Below, in pieces: positions 26,215 through 34,161 of a stretch of 38,373 nucleotides of DNA. The first letter of the stretch is position 1. Every line of letters starts with the position of its first letter. The DNA lies in assembly GCA_938034705.1 (NCBI GenBank), contig CALHMG010000055.1, positions 1 to 38,373 on the forward strand. Reading direction: 5' to 3'. Both the position numbers and the translations under genes were made by a program. The notes under the pieces are model-generated. The model did not search any database and had not been told where the DNA came from. It worked only from the letters and a program-made list of their open reading frames with translations. The stretch comes from an uncultured Gammaproteobacteria bacterium. GTDB lineage: Bacteria > Pseudomonadota > Gammaproteobacteria > Arenicellales > CALHMG01.

Positions 26215-26751
26215 ATGATCGACCCCAAATATCGCGAGATCGTTGACCAGCTGACAGCATTGCAGCCGCGTTTTCGTCGTTTTGCGTATGGTCTGACAGG
26301 CTCGATGGATCAGGCCGACGATCTGGTGCAAAACGCCTACGAACGTGCGTTCACGAGGCTTCATCAATGGAAGCCGGGTACCCGTCTGGACAGCTGGATG
26401 TTTCGAATCATTCAGACCGTTCATCTCAACGGTATCGACGCGTCGCGCGTTCGTCAGCGCTATGCAAGTGACGTTGACCCGGCTGACGTTCAGGCACATC
26501 GGCAGAGTTCACCGGAGAGCAGTCTGCAGTTTGAGCAGGTCCGCAAACTTGTGGCTCAGCTTCCGGAGGATCAGCGGGTCGTGCTGCTGCTTGTAGCAGT
26601 AGAAGGTGTTTCATATAAAGAGGCATCGGAGATACTGAATGTCCCTATCGGAACGGTGACCAGCAGAATTGCGCGAGCTCGTTCAGCGCTGGTTTCAGGA
26701 CTCGACGAACGACCAAAACCCAAACTTGTCAGTGACAACACGGCAAAGTAG
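26215..26751 (+). CDS. ECF-type RNA polymerase sigma factor
   Basis: 178 aa. Region 2 spans about 15-75 with DQADDLVQNAYERAF and RLDSWMFRIIQTVHLN. Region 4 spans about 105-160 with LPEDQRVVLLLVAVEGVSYKEASEILNVPIGTVTSRIARAR, an HTH that would read the -35 element. No other domains, so a typical group IV (ECF) sigma factor. The anti-sigma-like gene begins 21 bp after the stop, the standard arrangement for a regulated ECF pair. The ribosome-binding site is weak. Autoregulation from the divergent region is plausible. Confidence 0.92.
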   Translation: MIDPKYREIVDQLTALQPRFRRFAYGLTGSMDQADDLVQNAYERAFTRLHQWKPGTRLDSWMFRIIQTVHLNGIDASRVRQRYASDVDPADVQAHRQSSPESSLQFEQVRKLVAQLPEDQRVVLLLVAVEGVSYKEASEILNVPIGTVTSRIARARSALVSGLDERPKPKLVSDNTAK

Positions 26752-26772
26752 CCAACACGATTTATCAAGACA

Positions 26773-27417
26773 ATGAATAATCAATCCAGAGATGAACTCC
26801 TCAGCGCACTCCTTGACGGTGAGCTTGACGACGAAACACACCTTCAGGTGGAAGATCTTCTCAACAATCGACCGGAAGCACAGGCTCGCCTCGAGTCGTT
26901 TGCAAGTGTTGATAATCTGCTGCGACAGAGCCTCGGTGAAATCAACGAAACCCCGCTACCACGTATAGACGCCGACACGATGGTCCGTGGCGTGTCGCCG
27001 TGGATGCGTTCTGTTTCCATTCCGCTTGCAGCGGCGGCAAGCGTCATCATGCTCCTGGGCGGTGCTCTGTTTGGCATTATGGCTGAGCGAATGACGACGC
27101 CCGCTGCACCTGCGATCGCGCAAACGGCGCCACCATCGAATCTCGAGTTTGGCGTTTCTCGCGATGAACTGAACAACGCGCTTGAAACCTTCGCCAGCGG
27201 GACGACCGCCAAGCTGACCCTTGCCGGCACTTCAAGCGACGCCGCGATCAGTATCGTTCGAACGTGGAAACTGGAAGACGGGCGCTACTGTCGTGAATAT
27301 GACGTTTCATCCTCTGCCGAGAATCAGCGTGAGGTCGGCGTTGCGTGCCGTGAACTCTCCGGCGAGTGGCGTATTCGGATGCGAACCTATCCCGACGCAA
27401 AAGGCACCTTTCTTTAA
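26773..27417 (+). CDS. Membrane anti-sigma factor with periplasmic Cys-containing domain
   Basis: 214 aa. The N-terminal 1-60 is an RseA-like anti-sigma domain (SRDELLSALLDGELDDETHLQVEDLL, RLESFASVDNLLRQSL). One transmembrane helix spans about 82-103. The periplasmic part ends with DGRYCREYDV and VGVACRELSGEWRIR, a motif that resembles the C-terminal domain of 17-kDa surface-antigen-type proteins. The two cysteines could form a disulfide and serve in sensing. It lies directly downstream of the sigma gene and is expected to sequester it at the membrane until a periplasmic signal arrives. That role is inference from topology and position. Confidence 0.85.
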   Translation: MNNQSRDELLSALLDGELDDETHLQVEDLLNNRPEAQARLESFASVDNLLRQSLGEINETPLPRIDADTMVRGVSPWMRSVSIPLAAAASVIMLLGGALFGIMAERMTTPAAPAIAQTAPPSNLEFGVSRDELNNALETFASGTTAKLTLAGTSSDAAISIVRTWKLEDGRYCREYDVSSSAENQREVGVACRELSGEWRIRMRTYPDAKGTFL

Positions 27418-27623
27418 TCAGGAACGTTTCCCTGAGGAGACAGGTGACTTAGTCCTTGTACCCCTGCATGCCGATTGTCTGGCAGGGGCTACCGCAAACG
27501 AATTCAGAAAATTTTTTTGGTGTTATCGGGAAGAAAAACCTGTCCCACCTGTTCTGTAATTAAGCCCGCCAACATCGCGGCGAAATGATTCCAGTTCAAA
27601 CCACATCAAGAGAAATTTGTTTT

Positions 27624-28220
27624 ATGTCTATCCCTACAAAATCCCTGTCTCTCATTACCGCATCAGTCGTCGCATTGGGTGCGATGGTCAGCACCGCTCA
27701 GGCTGGTCCTGGTGGAGCCGCAAGAATGATCGAACGCATGGACACCGACGCCAGCGGCACAATCTCGCTGGCCGAATACACGGAAGCTCGCAGCGCGCGC
27801 CTGGAGCGAAAATTCGATCGTCGTGACAAAAACGATGACGGGAGCATTACTGAAGATGAAGTTGGTCGCCGCAATGCGAACTCATCTGAACTGCGCGAGT
27901 GCATTCAGGCGTCTCTTGGCGAATCAGGCAAACCTACCTGGGAAGAACGTCTCGCCGAAGTAGACACCGATTTTGACGGTGCAATCGATCTCGGTGAATT
28001 CACCACGGCAGCCATCGCAAAGGCTCAGGAAAACTTTGCCTCGATCGATTCCGACGCCAGTGGCGACATCACAGAGGCTGAAATCGCAGCCGCTCGTGAG
28101 ACTCGCAAAGCCGAGCGCCAGCAAAAGCGCGCGGAAAAACGTGCCGCCAAGACCGCATGCGCTGAACAACTCGGTATCGAGCTTCCCGTGAAGCGGAACC
28201 GCCAGCAACGCAACGGCTGA
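27624..28220 (+). CDS. Exported protein with four EF-hand calcium-binding loops
   Basis: 198 aa from ATG 27624. Signal peptide 1-27 (LITASVVALGAMVSTAQA). Four complete 12-residue EF-hand loops start at D40, D68, D114 and D142, each with Asp at position 1, Gly at 6 and Glu at 12, so calcium binding is likely. The C-terminal tail (156-198) is strongly basic, and C178 is one of two cysteines. It lies 206 bp downstream of the anti-sigma gene in the same direction and ends in a strong terminator. It may be a regulon member or the calcium-dependent partner of this system. Confidence 0.88.
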   Translation: MSIPTKSLSLITASVVALGAMVSTAQAGPGGAARMIERMDTDASGTISLAEYTEARSARLERKFDRRDKNDDGSITEDEVGRRNANSSELRECIQASLGESGKPTWEERLAEVDTDFDGAIDLGEFTTAAIAKAQENFASIDSDASGDITEAEIAAARETRKAERQQKRAEKRAAKTACAEQLGIELPVKRNRQQRNG

Positions 28221-28253
28221 TTTATTGTCTTCCAAGTAGCCGCAAGGCACTTC

Positions 28254-28315
28254 AAGATCGGCGCAAAAGTCACCCCTGACTTTCTCTCCCCTGAAATTGC
28301 GCCGATCTTTTTTTT
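28254..28315 (+). terminator. Strong terminator with a nested hairpin
   Basis: AAGATCGGCGCAA (28254-28266) and TTGCGCCGATCTT (28297-28309) form a perfect 13-bp stem followed by eight T (28308-28315). The 30-nt loop contains AAAGTCA-CCCC-TGACTTT (28266-28283), a second hairpin. It ends the EF-hand transcript and would also form on the opposite strand. Confidence 0.93.
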
Positions 28316-28416
28316 GGAATGCGCACCTTCAGGTCCGAAATGCGCCGATCATTTATACGAGCTACGCAAATCAGGTCCGAACGGCGTCGGACGCTGTTCA
28401 GTGCCAGATCGACAGG

Positions 28417-28833
28417 CTATGCGTCGTCGCTGAGCTGTTTGCGCGTATAGACGGCAGTCTGGAAAGCCGGCTGTTGATCTTTGGTGAGTGACTCAGGACA
28501 CGACACGGGCGTTTTCTTGTCGAAGGCGCTGAGCGCCTGGGGCGTAATGAAAACCAGCGGAACGTTGCTTGCCAGTTGAATCAGCGCCTCCATCTTGAAG
28601 GTGAGCCCACCGCCCGCATAGCGACCCGTTTTACTGCGCTTTTTGACACCAATCGCTTCAACGTCATTTGCCTGAATGAACCTGGCAACCGACTCCATGA
28701 ACTCGACGATTGCCTCCCTCGATTCATCGTCGCCAAGCGTGATCTTGCGCTCGACCTCGACGTGATTGAGCTGCTCGTCGATGACGCAAAGTGTCGCGTC
28801 GGATGCCTTGAGGACGATTCCGCAAACTTTCAT
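28417..28833 (-). CDS. DUF3010-family protein
   Basis: 138 aa. Opening MKVCGIVLKASDATLCVID with a central KKRSKTGRYAGGGLTFKMEALIQL (about 64-87) matches the DUF3010 family of small gammaproteobacterial proteins with a RNase-H-like look. Function is not known. No signal peptide or membrane segment. It is convergent with the EF-hand gene, sharing the terminator region. Confidence 0.85.
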   Translation of the reverse strand: MKVCGIVLKASDATLCVIDEQLNHVEVERKITLGDDESREAIVEFMESVARFIQANDVEAIGVKKRSKTGRYAGGGLTFKMEALIQLASNVPLVFITPQALSAFDKKTPVSCPESLTKDQQPAFQTAVYTRKQLSDDA

Positions 28834-29400
28834 TTCACACCATTGCCTTGCTGTAAAACCGAAGCGCGAAACTGCACTCCGCTTCCCCCGGGATCAACCA
28901 CGTCCTGAACGTACGAAATTGCTGAGCTCATCATATCGTCCTGTCGAAACGATCGGAGCGGTGACCATAGCACCTCAACCGCGGGTGCGCCTCGGGGCAA
29001 ATATTACCCATGATTCACGAGTTTACTTGCCGGTACGTGAAAGTACGGACGCGCATACTGCGTCATGTGGGCAAAGCCACAGATCAGCGAAACAACAATG
29101 ACATCCAATAGATCAAACACACCCGAGAACCTCGTCGATCGCAATCGTCACCTTCAGCCTGTGTAAGTGAACATGAATGAAAAACTGTAATGCCTGCCGT
29201 ACCGTAAAGATCTGAAGCGCGGCAGCCGCAGACCGATTCCCTCTCCTTCCTCTTGGGACTTTCAACCGGGACGCCACGGGCATCCCGGTCTTTTTTTGCA
29301 GCGAGAATCTTTGAGAAATTCAACACTGATCGGTAAGACCTGTCGTCATCGGCCCGGAGTCCTATACTGTTGTTAACTCATTCACGGAAAGCAGCAGGAT
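28834..29400. other. Intergenic stretch with an orphan terminator and possible sRNA
   Basis: About 570 bp with no supported gene. A 22-codon frame at about 29098-29166 (plus) lacks a ribosome-binding site. GCGGC-A-GCCGC occurs near 29219 and a clear plus-strand terminator at 29265-29297. Transcription from about 29.0-29.2 kb ending there would make a small non-coding RNA; I see no known RNA family. Confidence 0.4.
29265..29297 (+). terminator. Rho-independent terminator with no coding gene upstream
   Basis: ACCGGGA (29265-29271) and TCCCGGT (29283-29289), extended inward by GCC/GGC across one mismatch, then seven T (29291-29297). No plus-strand gene precedes it for more than 1 kb. Confidence 0.8.
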
Positions 29401-29889
29401 ATGACACGGCAGTTCCCGTTCTGGCCGGTTGTCGCCGCGATTGTGGGCTTAATTGTCTGCATGTCGGCAGTAGTCGCGCTGCTGACTATGGATAAGGTGA
29501 GTTACATATTCAGGTTTCCGACAGCGCACTTCACCGCGCGCGATATCGAGGCTGTAGAGAAATCCGTTGCCACCGTGCTCGAGGGCTATCGTCAGCGCGA
29601 TGGAAAATCAGCCGGCAGTCAACTCATCGTAAATCGAGCAGACTGTCTCGACAGACACCAATGCTCGATCTACATCCACTTCATGGGCCGCCCTGAGCGT
29701 TCTGATATCGGTTACCAGCTGACCATGTACAGCTCGAACTCCGGCACCCAAAACCTTCGACAGCTGTTCGAGGTGCTCGACGCCGGGTTCCGAACGGCTC
29801 TGCAACAAACCCCGGGCACCGTTGACTACGAAGTCGCGACTAAAACCCGCCTGACACGGACATTGAATTTCATCAAATCCGAGTTTTGA
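29401..29889 (+). CDS. Small protein with N-terminal membrane anchor, unknown function
   Basis: 162 aa. One hydrophobic segment at about 8-30 (VVAAIVGLIVCMSAVVALLTM) is followed by a hydrophilic alpha/beta domain that starts FPTAHFTARDIEAVEKSVATVLEGY. It contains two cysteines close together (ADCLDRHQCSIYIH). Probable periplasmic domain anchored in the inner membrane. I recognise no family. It is convergent with the Mo-hydroxylase subunit gene, with only 29 bp between stops. Confidence 0.65.
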   Translation: MTRQFPFWPVVAAIVGLIVCMSAVVALLTMDKVSYIFRFPTAHFTARDIEAVEKSVATVLEGYRQRDGKSAGSQLIVNRADCLDRHQCSIYIHFMGRPERSDIGYQLTMYSSNSGTQNLRQLFEVLDAGFRTALQQTPGTVDYEVATKTRLTRTLNFIKSEF

Positions 29890-29918
29890 TGTGTCTCGAG
29901 CAAGCAGTCGGATACCCG

Positions 29919-32255
29919 TTACGCAGCTTTGTTGACCGACTGCAGCGCACGCCACACTCGCTCGGGCGATGCCGGCATCACGATGTCATCGACACCGCGC
30001 GACGCGAGGGCATCAAGCATGGCAACCATGACCGAGGCCAGACCACCAACGCATCCCGCCTCACCCGCGCCCTTGATACCGAGAGGGTTGGTCTTGGTGG
30101 GTACCGGGTTGTAGTCGATCTCGCAAAAGGGAACGTCGTCTGCACGGGGCATGCAATAGTCCATGAACGAACCGGACAGGTTCTGACCGGTCGAATCGAC
30201 CACGATATTCTCCATCAGAATCTGTCCAAAACCCTGCACGATGCCGCCCTGAAGCTGTCCCGTCAGAAGTCGGGGATTCATGATGGTTCCGCAGTCTTTG
30301 ACAACCACATAGCGTTCCATCGTCGTGACGCCAGACTCGGGGTCAATTTCAATTTCGCAGATGTGACAACCGTTGGGAAACGTTGGACCCGTGGGCTTGA
30401 ACGTCGCAAACGCGCCAAGACCGCCGTCTTCTTCAGGCGGCCGTCGCTTTGGGTCAAACACCACTTCGACCACGTCCTGCATCGACATGGAACGATCGGT
30501 ACCGGCAATGCTGAACGAGCCATCGACAAATTCCAGATCTTCGACCGCAGCCTCGAGCTGAACCGCCGCAACACGCTTACCTTTCTCGATCACCATCTCG
30601 GCAGCTTTCGTCAAGGCGGACCCGCCCAGTCCCGATGATCTGGAGCCACCGGTTCCGTGCCCGTAAGGCACCTGGTCCGTATCGCCCATGACATAGCGAA
30701 TATTTTCAAACTCCAGCCCCAGCTTGTCGGCAATGAGTTGCCGGAACACCGTCTCGTGACCCTGCCCGTGGGAATGAACGCCCATATAGACCGTAGCGCT
30801 GCCGCTCTGGTCAAATCGAATTTCGGCACCTTCGTCAAGCAGACCGGCCGCCTGCTCTATGGTGTTTGCCAGGCCAATTCCGCGAATCTTGCCGCGACTT
30901 TCTGATTCGGCACGACGCGCTGCAAAACCGTCAAAGTCGATCTCGCTGATCGCCTGATCCATGTTTTTTTCGAACTCGCCACAGTCGTAGTTAAACGTCA
31001 GCCCCGTCTGAAACGGGAACGCGTCTTCGGGAATAATGTTACGTCGGCGCAGCTCGACCCGGTCGATACCCATTTCGCGCGCGGCGACATCGATAATCTG
31101 CTCTATCGCCAGCGTCGCTTCCGGCCGCCCGGCACCTCTGTAGGGACAGATCGGTGGCGTATGGGTAAATACTCCAGTCACATCAACATGAATCTTGGGC
31201 GTTGTGTAAACGCCGGCAACGCCACCCATGTTTCCAAACGCGGGCAGAGGACTGAAGTACGAAAGGTAGGCACCGCAGGCCGCGACGGTTTTGACATCGA
31301 GACCCAGGAAATCGCCTTCTTTTGTCAGAGCCAGCGACAGGTCCATGACCATGTCGCGTGACTGATCTTCAGCAAGCATCATCTCGCTTCGATCACCGCG
31401 CCACTTAACCGGTCGACCGATACGCTTCGCGGCCCACAGCACCAGCGGTAGTTCAGGAAAGATTGAGGCACGCAAGCCAAACGCGCCACCCATGTCAGGA
31501 CTCACCACGCGCAACTGGCTCTCGGGAATCTTGAGCAGGTATTTTGCGAGATGGTGTCGCATGTCGTGGGGCCCCTGGTTGCCCGAGTAAAGCGTGTAAC
31601 GGTTCTGGGATTCGTCGTATTCGCCGAGAGCCGCTCTTGGTTCCATCGCGTTTGTGGTGATGCGTGAGATTGGCAGACGAATTTTGGTTACGTGGTCCGC
31701 ACGTGCCAGTGCGTCTTCAACGCCCGATTTGTCGCCAACCTTAAAGTTAAAGCAAACATTGTCCGCGCAGTCATCCCATACCGCCGGCTGTGTTCCATCG
31801 TTGGCGGTCAATGTTTCTGTGCAGGCGGCGAGATCCTCATAGTCAACAAACACGGTATCGGCAGCGTCCCGGGCCTGGGCCAGTGTTTCTGCGATCACCA
31901 TGACCACCGGTTGTCCCGGATATCGAACAACGTCACCTGCAAGCGCCGGATACTCCGGCTCATAGATTGGCTGACCATCGGGCCTTGTGAGCGGCACGAG
32001 TCGCGGACCGAACGCCGGGATCGTTCCAATGCCGTCGCCATCGAGATCATCAAAATCAAGCACTGCTATGACACCGTCAGCCTCAAGCGCGTCGGTCTTG
32101 TCTATCGAACGTATGCGCGCATGAGCGTGCGGTGAACGCACAAGAACTGCCCACGCTTGGCCAGGTAAATTGTGATCGTCGGTATAACGGCCTCGACCGG
32201 TCAGAAGGCGTTGATCTTCAACACGTGGAGCTGATTGTCCTAATCCGAATTTCAT
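29919..32255 (-). CDS. Xanthine dehydrogenase-family molybdopterin-binding subunit (CoxL-like)
   Basis: 778 aa from ATG 32255, preceded by AGGGA at good spacing. Begins GLGQSAPRVEDQRLLTGRGRYTDD, a standard CoxL/XdhB opening. Mo-pterin-site features: GGAFG at 256-260, PYRGAGRPEA at 371-380, GQGHET near 500, and catalytic Glu732 in GIKGAGEAG. The active-site loop is PYRGAGR and not the AYxCSFR of true form I CO dehydrogenases, so it is a form-II-like hydroxylase of unknown substrate. It should act with FAD and 2Fe-2S subunits, but no such genes adjoin it; upstream is a divergent sulfotransferase. Substrate is unknown. Confidence 0.88.
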   Translation of the reverse strand: MKFGLGQSAPRVEDQRLLTGRGRYTDDHNLPGQAWAVLVRSPHAHARIRSIDKTDALEADGVIAVLDFDDLDGDGIGTIPAFGPRLVPLTRPDGQPIYEPEYPALAGDVVRYPGQPVVMVIAETLAQARDAADTVFVDYEDLAACTETLTANDGTQPAVWDDCADNVCFNFKVGDKSGVEDALARADHVTKIRLPISRITTNAMEPRAALGEYDESQNRYTLYSGNQGPHDMRHHLAKYLLKIPESQLRVVSPDMGGAFGLRASIFPELPLVLWAAKRIGRPVKWRGDRSEMMLAEDQSRDMVMDLSLALTKEGDFLGLDVKTVAACGAYLSYFSPLPAFGNMGGVAGVYTTPKIHVDVTGVFTHTPPICPYRGAGRPEATLAIEQIIDVAAREMGIDRVELRRRNIIPEDAFPFQTGLTFNYDCGEFEKNMDQAISEIDFDGFAARRAESESRGKIRGIGLANTIEQAAGLLDEGAEIRFDQSGSATVYMGVHSHGQGHETVFRQLIADKLGLEFENIRYVMGDTDQVPYGHGTGGSRSSGLGGSALTKAAEMVIEKGKRVAAVQLEAAVEDLEFVDGSFSIAGTDRSMSMQDVVEVVFDPKRRPPEEDGGLGAFATFKPTGPTFPNGCHICEIEIDPESGVTTMERYVVVKDCGTIMNPRLLTGQLQGGIVQGFGQILMENIVVDSTGQNLSGSFMDYCMPRADDVPFCEIDYNPVPTKTNPLGIKGAGEAGCVGGLASVMVAMLDALASRGVDDIVMPASPERVWRALQSVNKAA

Positions 32256-32548
32256 GGTGATCCCTGGGTTTTGACGTCGTGGTAGAAGTCTAAAGTGTGC
32301 ATACAAGCTCGAGACGTTGATGGCGGGCTAGCGCATGTTGCGTGGCTATTTTACCGAACGCGACACGTCTTCGCAGAGGAATTCCCCGCTTTGAAAAGAA
32401 CACGGTCGTCTGGAGTACACTTAGGGGCCTGAGTGTGTCCGGGGCGCCGTTGCCGGCTCCACAGCAGGCCCCTGGAGTCGGCAGACTGACTGCGCCGAAA
32501 TTCACCTCGTCCGGCAACGAAGTTGACCATTGCGAACACGAGACCTCC

Positions 32549-33439
32549 GTGACTGAAGCTCCCAAAATTCTCCTGCTTGGTCTCAACCGAAGCGGAACGA
32601 CGGCACTCGCCTACCGGGTGTTCGATGCCATTTCGGGCAGAAAGGTGCTGGCGTTTGAGCCGCGGACGCTGGGTGGTGCACAAGACAGCGAGTTTCATCG
32701 CAAGGTCACCGCAAAAAGTCAGGCCGTTGTCACAAAGTGCCTGATCTATCCCACGAACAAAACCAACTGGGATGCGATCTATCAGAATTCCAGCCTCTAT
32801 CAGCACAGGGTCTGGGTCGCGCGGGATCCACGGGACGTGATGATCAGTTCATTTTTCTATCACTGGTACAGCAATCATAGAGCACCCGACGATCTTTACC
32901 AGATCGCACACAACCGTGTCAGAAAAAAGGAACAGAATCCGTCCGACCTGTCGTTCCTGCAGATCGTTTCCGGAACCCTGACCAACAACGCCGATCAGCT
33001 CGCCGCGTGGCAGGGCAGCTGGTACGACCATTTGTGTTTTCAGTTTGATTCCATCGAAAAACATCTTGATGTCGTCCACTACGAAGAGATTGTTGCGAAC
33101 AACACTTCCGGGCTTGATAAGGCTACCGGTCTTCAAACCGGTAGAGACTTTTCGCTGCCCCAGAACCGCCAGCGCGTAGCGAGAACAAGATCGTCGGGCA
33201 ACTGGCGCTACTGGTTTACCGAACAGGATGTTGAATTCTTTCGTCCACTTTTCAGCAAGTACCTTTTACGCGCGGGCTATGACGCGGACGACTGGACGCT
33301 GGAGCCAAAAGATTCGATTGCCTCGATTGAAGCCAGCGAATACATGACGAAAATCCGAACCACCAATGCCATCAAAAGAGTGGTCTCCGTCGTCAAACAA
33401 TCGGCGCAAAGCTGGTATCACGCTTATAAACCTGTGTAA
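32549..33439 (+). CDS. PAPS-dependent sulfotransferase-family protein
   Basis: 296 aa from a GTG at 32549; the open frame extends to 32342, but that 69-codon extension is not domain-like and the start remains uncertain. The PAPS 5'-phosphosulfate loop is GLNRSGTTAL at 11-20 and the 3'-phosphate segment RDPRDVMISSFF at 92-103. These two motifs define the sulfotransferase fold (transfer of sulfate from PAPS to an alcohol, amine or sugar). Acceptor unknown; no glycosyltransferase or capsule genes nearby. It is divergent from the CoxL-like gene. Confidence 0.8.
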   Translation: MTEAPKILLLGLNRSGTTALAYRVFDAISGRKVLAFEPRTLGGAQDSEFHRKVTAKSQAVVTKCLIYPTNKTNWDAIYQNSSLYQHRVWVARDPRDVMISSFFYHWYSNHRAPDDLYQIAHNRVRKKEQNPSDLSFLQIVSGTLTNNADQLAAWQGSWYDHLCFQFDSIEKHLDVVHYEEIVANNTSGLDKATGLQTGRDFSLPQNRQRVARTRSSGNWRYWFTEQDVEFFRPLFSKYLLRAGYDADDWTLEPKDSIASIEASEYMTKIRTTNAIKRVVSVVKQSAQSWYHAYKPV

Positions 33440-33446
33440 GCGATCG

Positions 33447-34049
33447 TCAGGGCTGATAAAGCTGCCAGGCCCTGGCGCCGCACTGGGCGTTCAGGGATTC
33501 AAGACTGTCTTCAAGGATTTCAATGGTGCACCGGACGCGCTGCTGATAGTCCGTGCTGACCAAAATACCGTCGTTGTTATCGAGCCAGTGACGCAGCGCC
33601 TGTTCGTCTGCATGATCAAGAACAATTTCGAGTCTGGACCGAACGACGTGCTCGACAACGTTGATTTCATCCATCAACTGCTGCGCCGCCCCGGAGTACG
33701 CACGAACGAGACCACCCGCACCAAGCTTGATACCGCCGAAATATCGCGCGATGACCAGCATGATATCGCCCACATCTTTGTGCTTCAGCACGTTGAGAAT
33801 AGGTTTGCCTGCGGTACCGGACGGCTCGCCATCATCTGACATCGCTGCACTGGCTGCCTGCTCCGGCATTCCCAGAATGTAGGCCCAGCAGTGGTGGCCC
33901 GCATCAGGAAAGTCCGCTCTCATTCGTGCGAGTGCCTCCATAGCCTCCTCACGAGTTGTCGCCATGGAAGCGCGGGCGATAAAGCGGCTTTTCTTTACCA
34001 CCAGCTCGGTTTCACTGATGCCGGCCGGGATGCGATAGGGGTGACTCAT
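33447..34049 (-). CDS. yigZ: YigZ/IMPACT-family protein
   Basis: 200 aa from ATG 34049, the usual family length; open codons reach 34235 but overlap the divergent leuC start. Family signatures are intact: SRFIA at 21-25, DDGEPSGTAGKPIL at 72-85 and RYFGGIKLGAGGLVRAYS at 102-119. The N-terminal IMPACT domain adopts an S5-like fold, and a C-terminal domain of about 60 residues follows. The family is linked to translation/GCN2 regulation in eukaryotes; bacterial role is poorly defined. No good ribosome-binding site at the proposed start. Convergent with the sulfotransferase, divergent from leuC. Confidence 0.88.
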   Translation of the reverse strand: MSHPYRIPAGISETELVVKKSRFIARASMATTREEAMEALARMRADFPDAGHHCWAYILGMPEQAASAAMSDDGEPSGTAGKPILNVLKHKDVGDIMLVIARYFGGIKLGAGGLVRAYSGAAQQLMDEINVVEHVVRSRLEIVLDHADEQALRHWLDNNDGILVSTDYQQRVRCTIEILEDSLESLNAQCGARAWQLYQP

Positions 34050-34161
34050 GATGTGATCATCATACATCTCGCTCTGATCAGTCGCAGGCTGAAATCCTGC
34101 CGCCGTTACACGCCCCTGATTCGGTATCCTGCCAATCAATTCGTATCGTGAAGGAATCCCC

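Noticed and set aside
29098-29166. 22-codon peptide gene upstream of the orphan terminator
   Set aside because: No ribosome-binding site and no recognisable composition; left as a possible sRNA region only.
29919-32255. Aerobic carbon monoxide dehydrogenase (form I CoxL)
   Set aside because: The active-site loop reads PYRGAGR, not AYxCSFR, and the CoxM/CoxS partners are absent.
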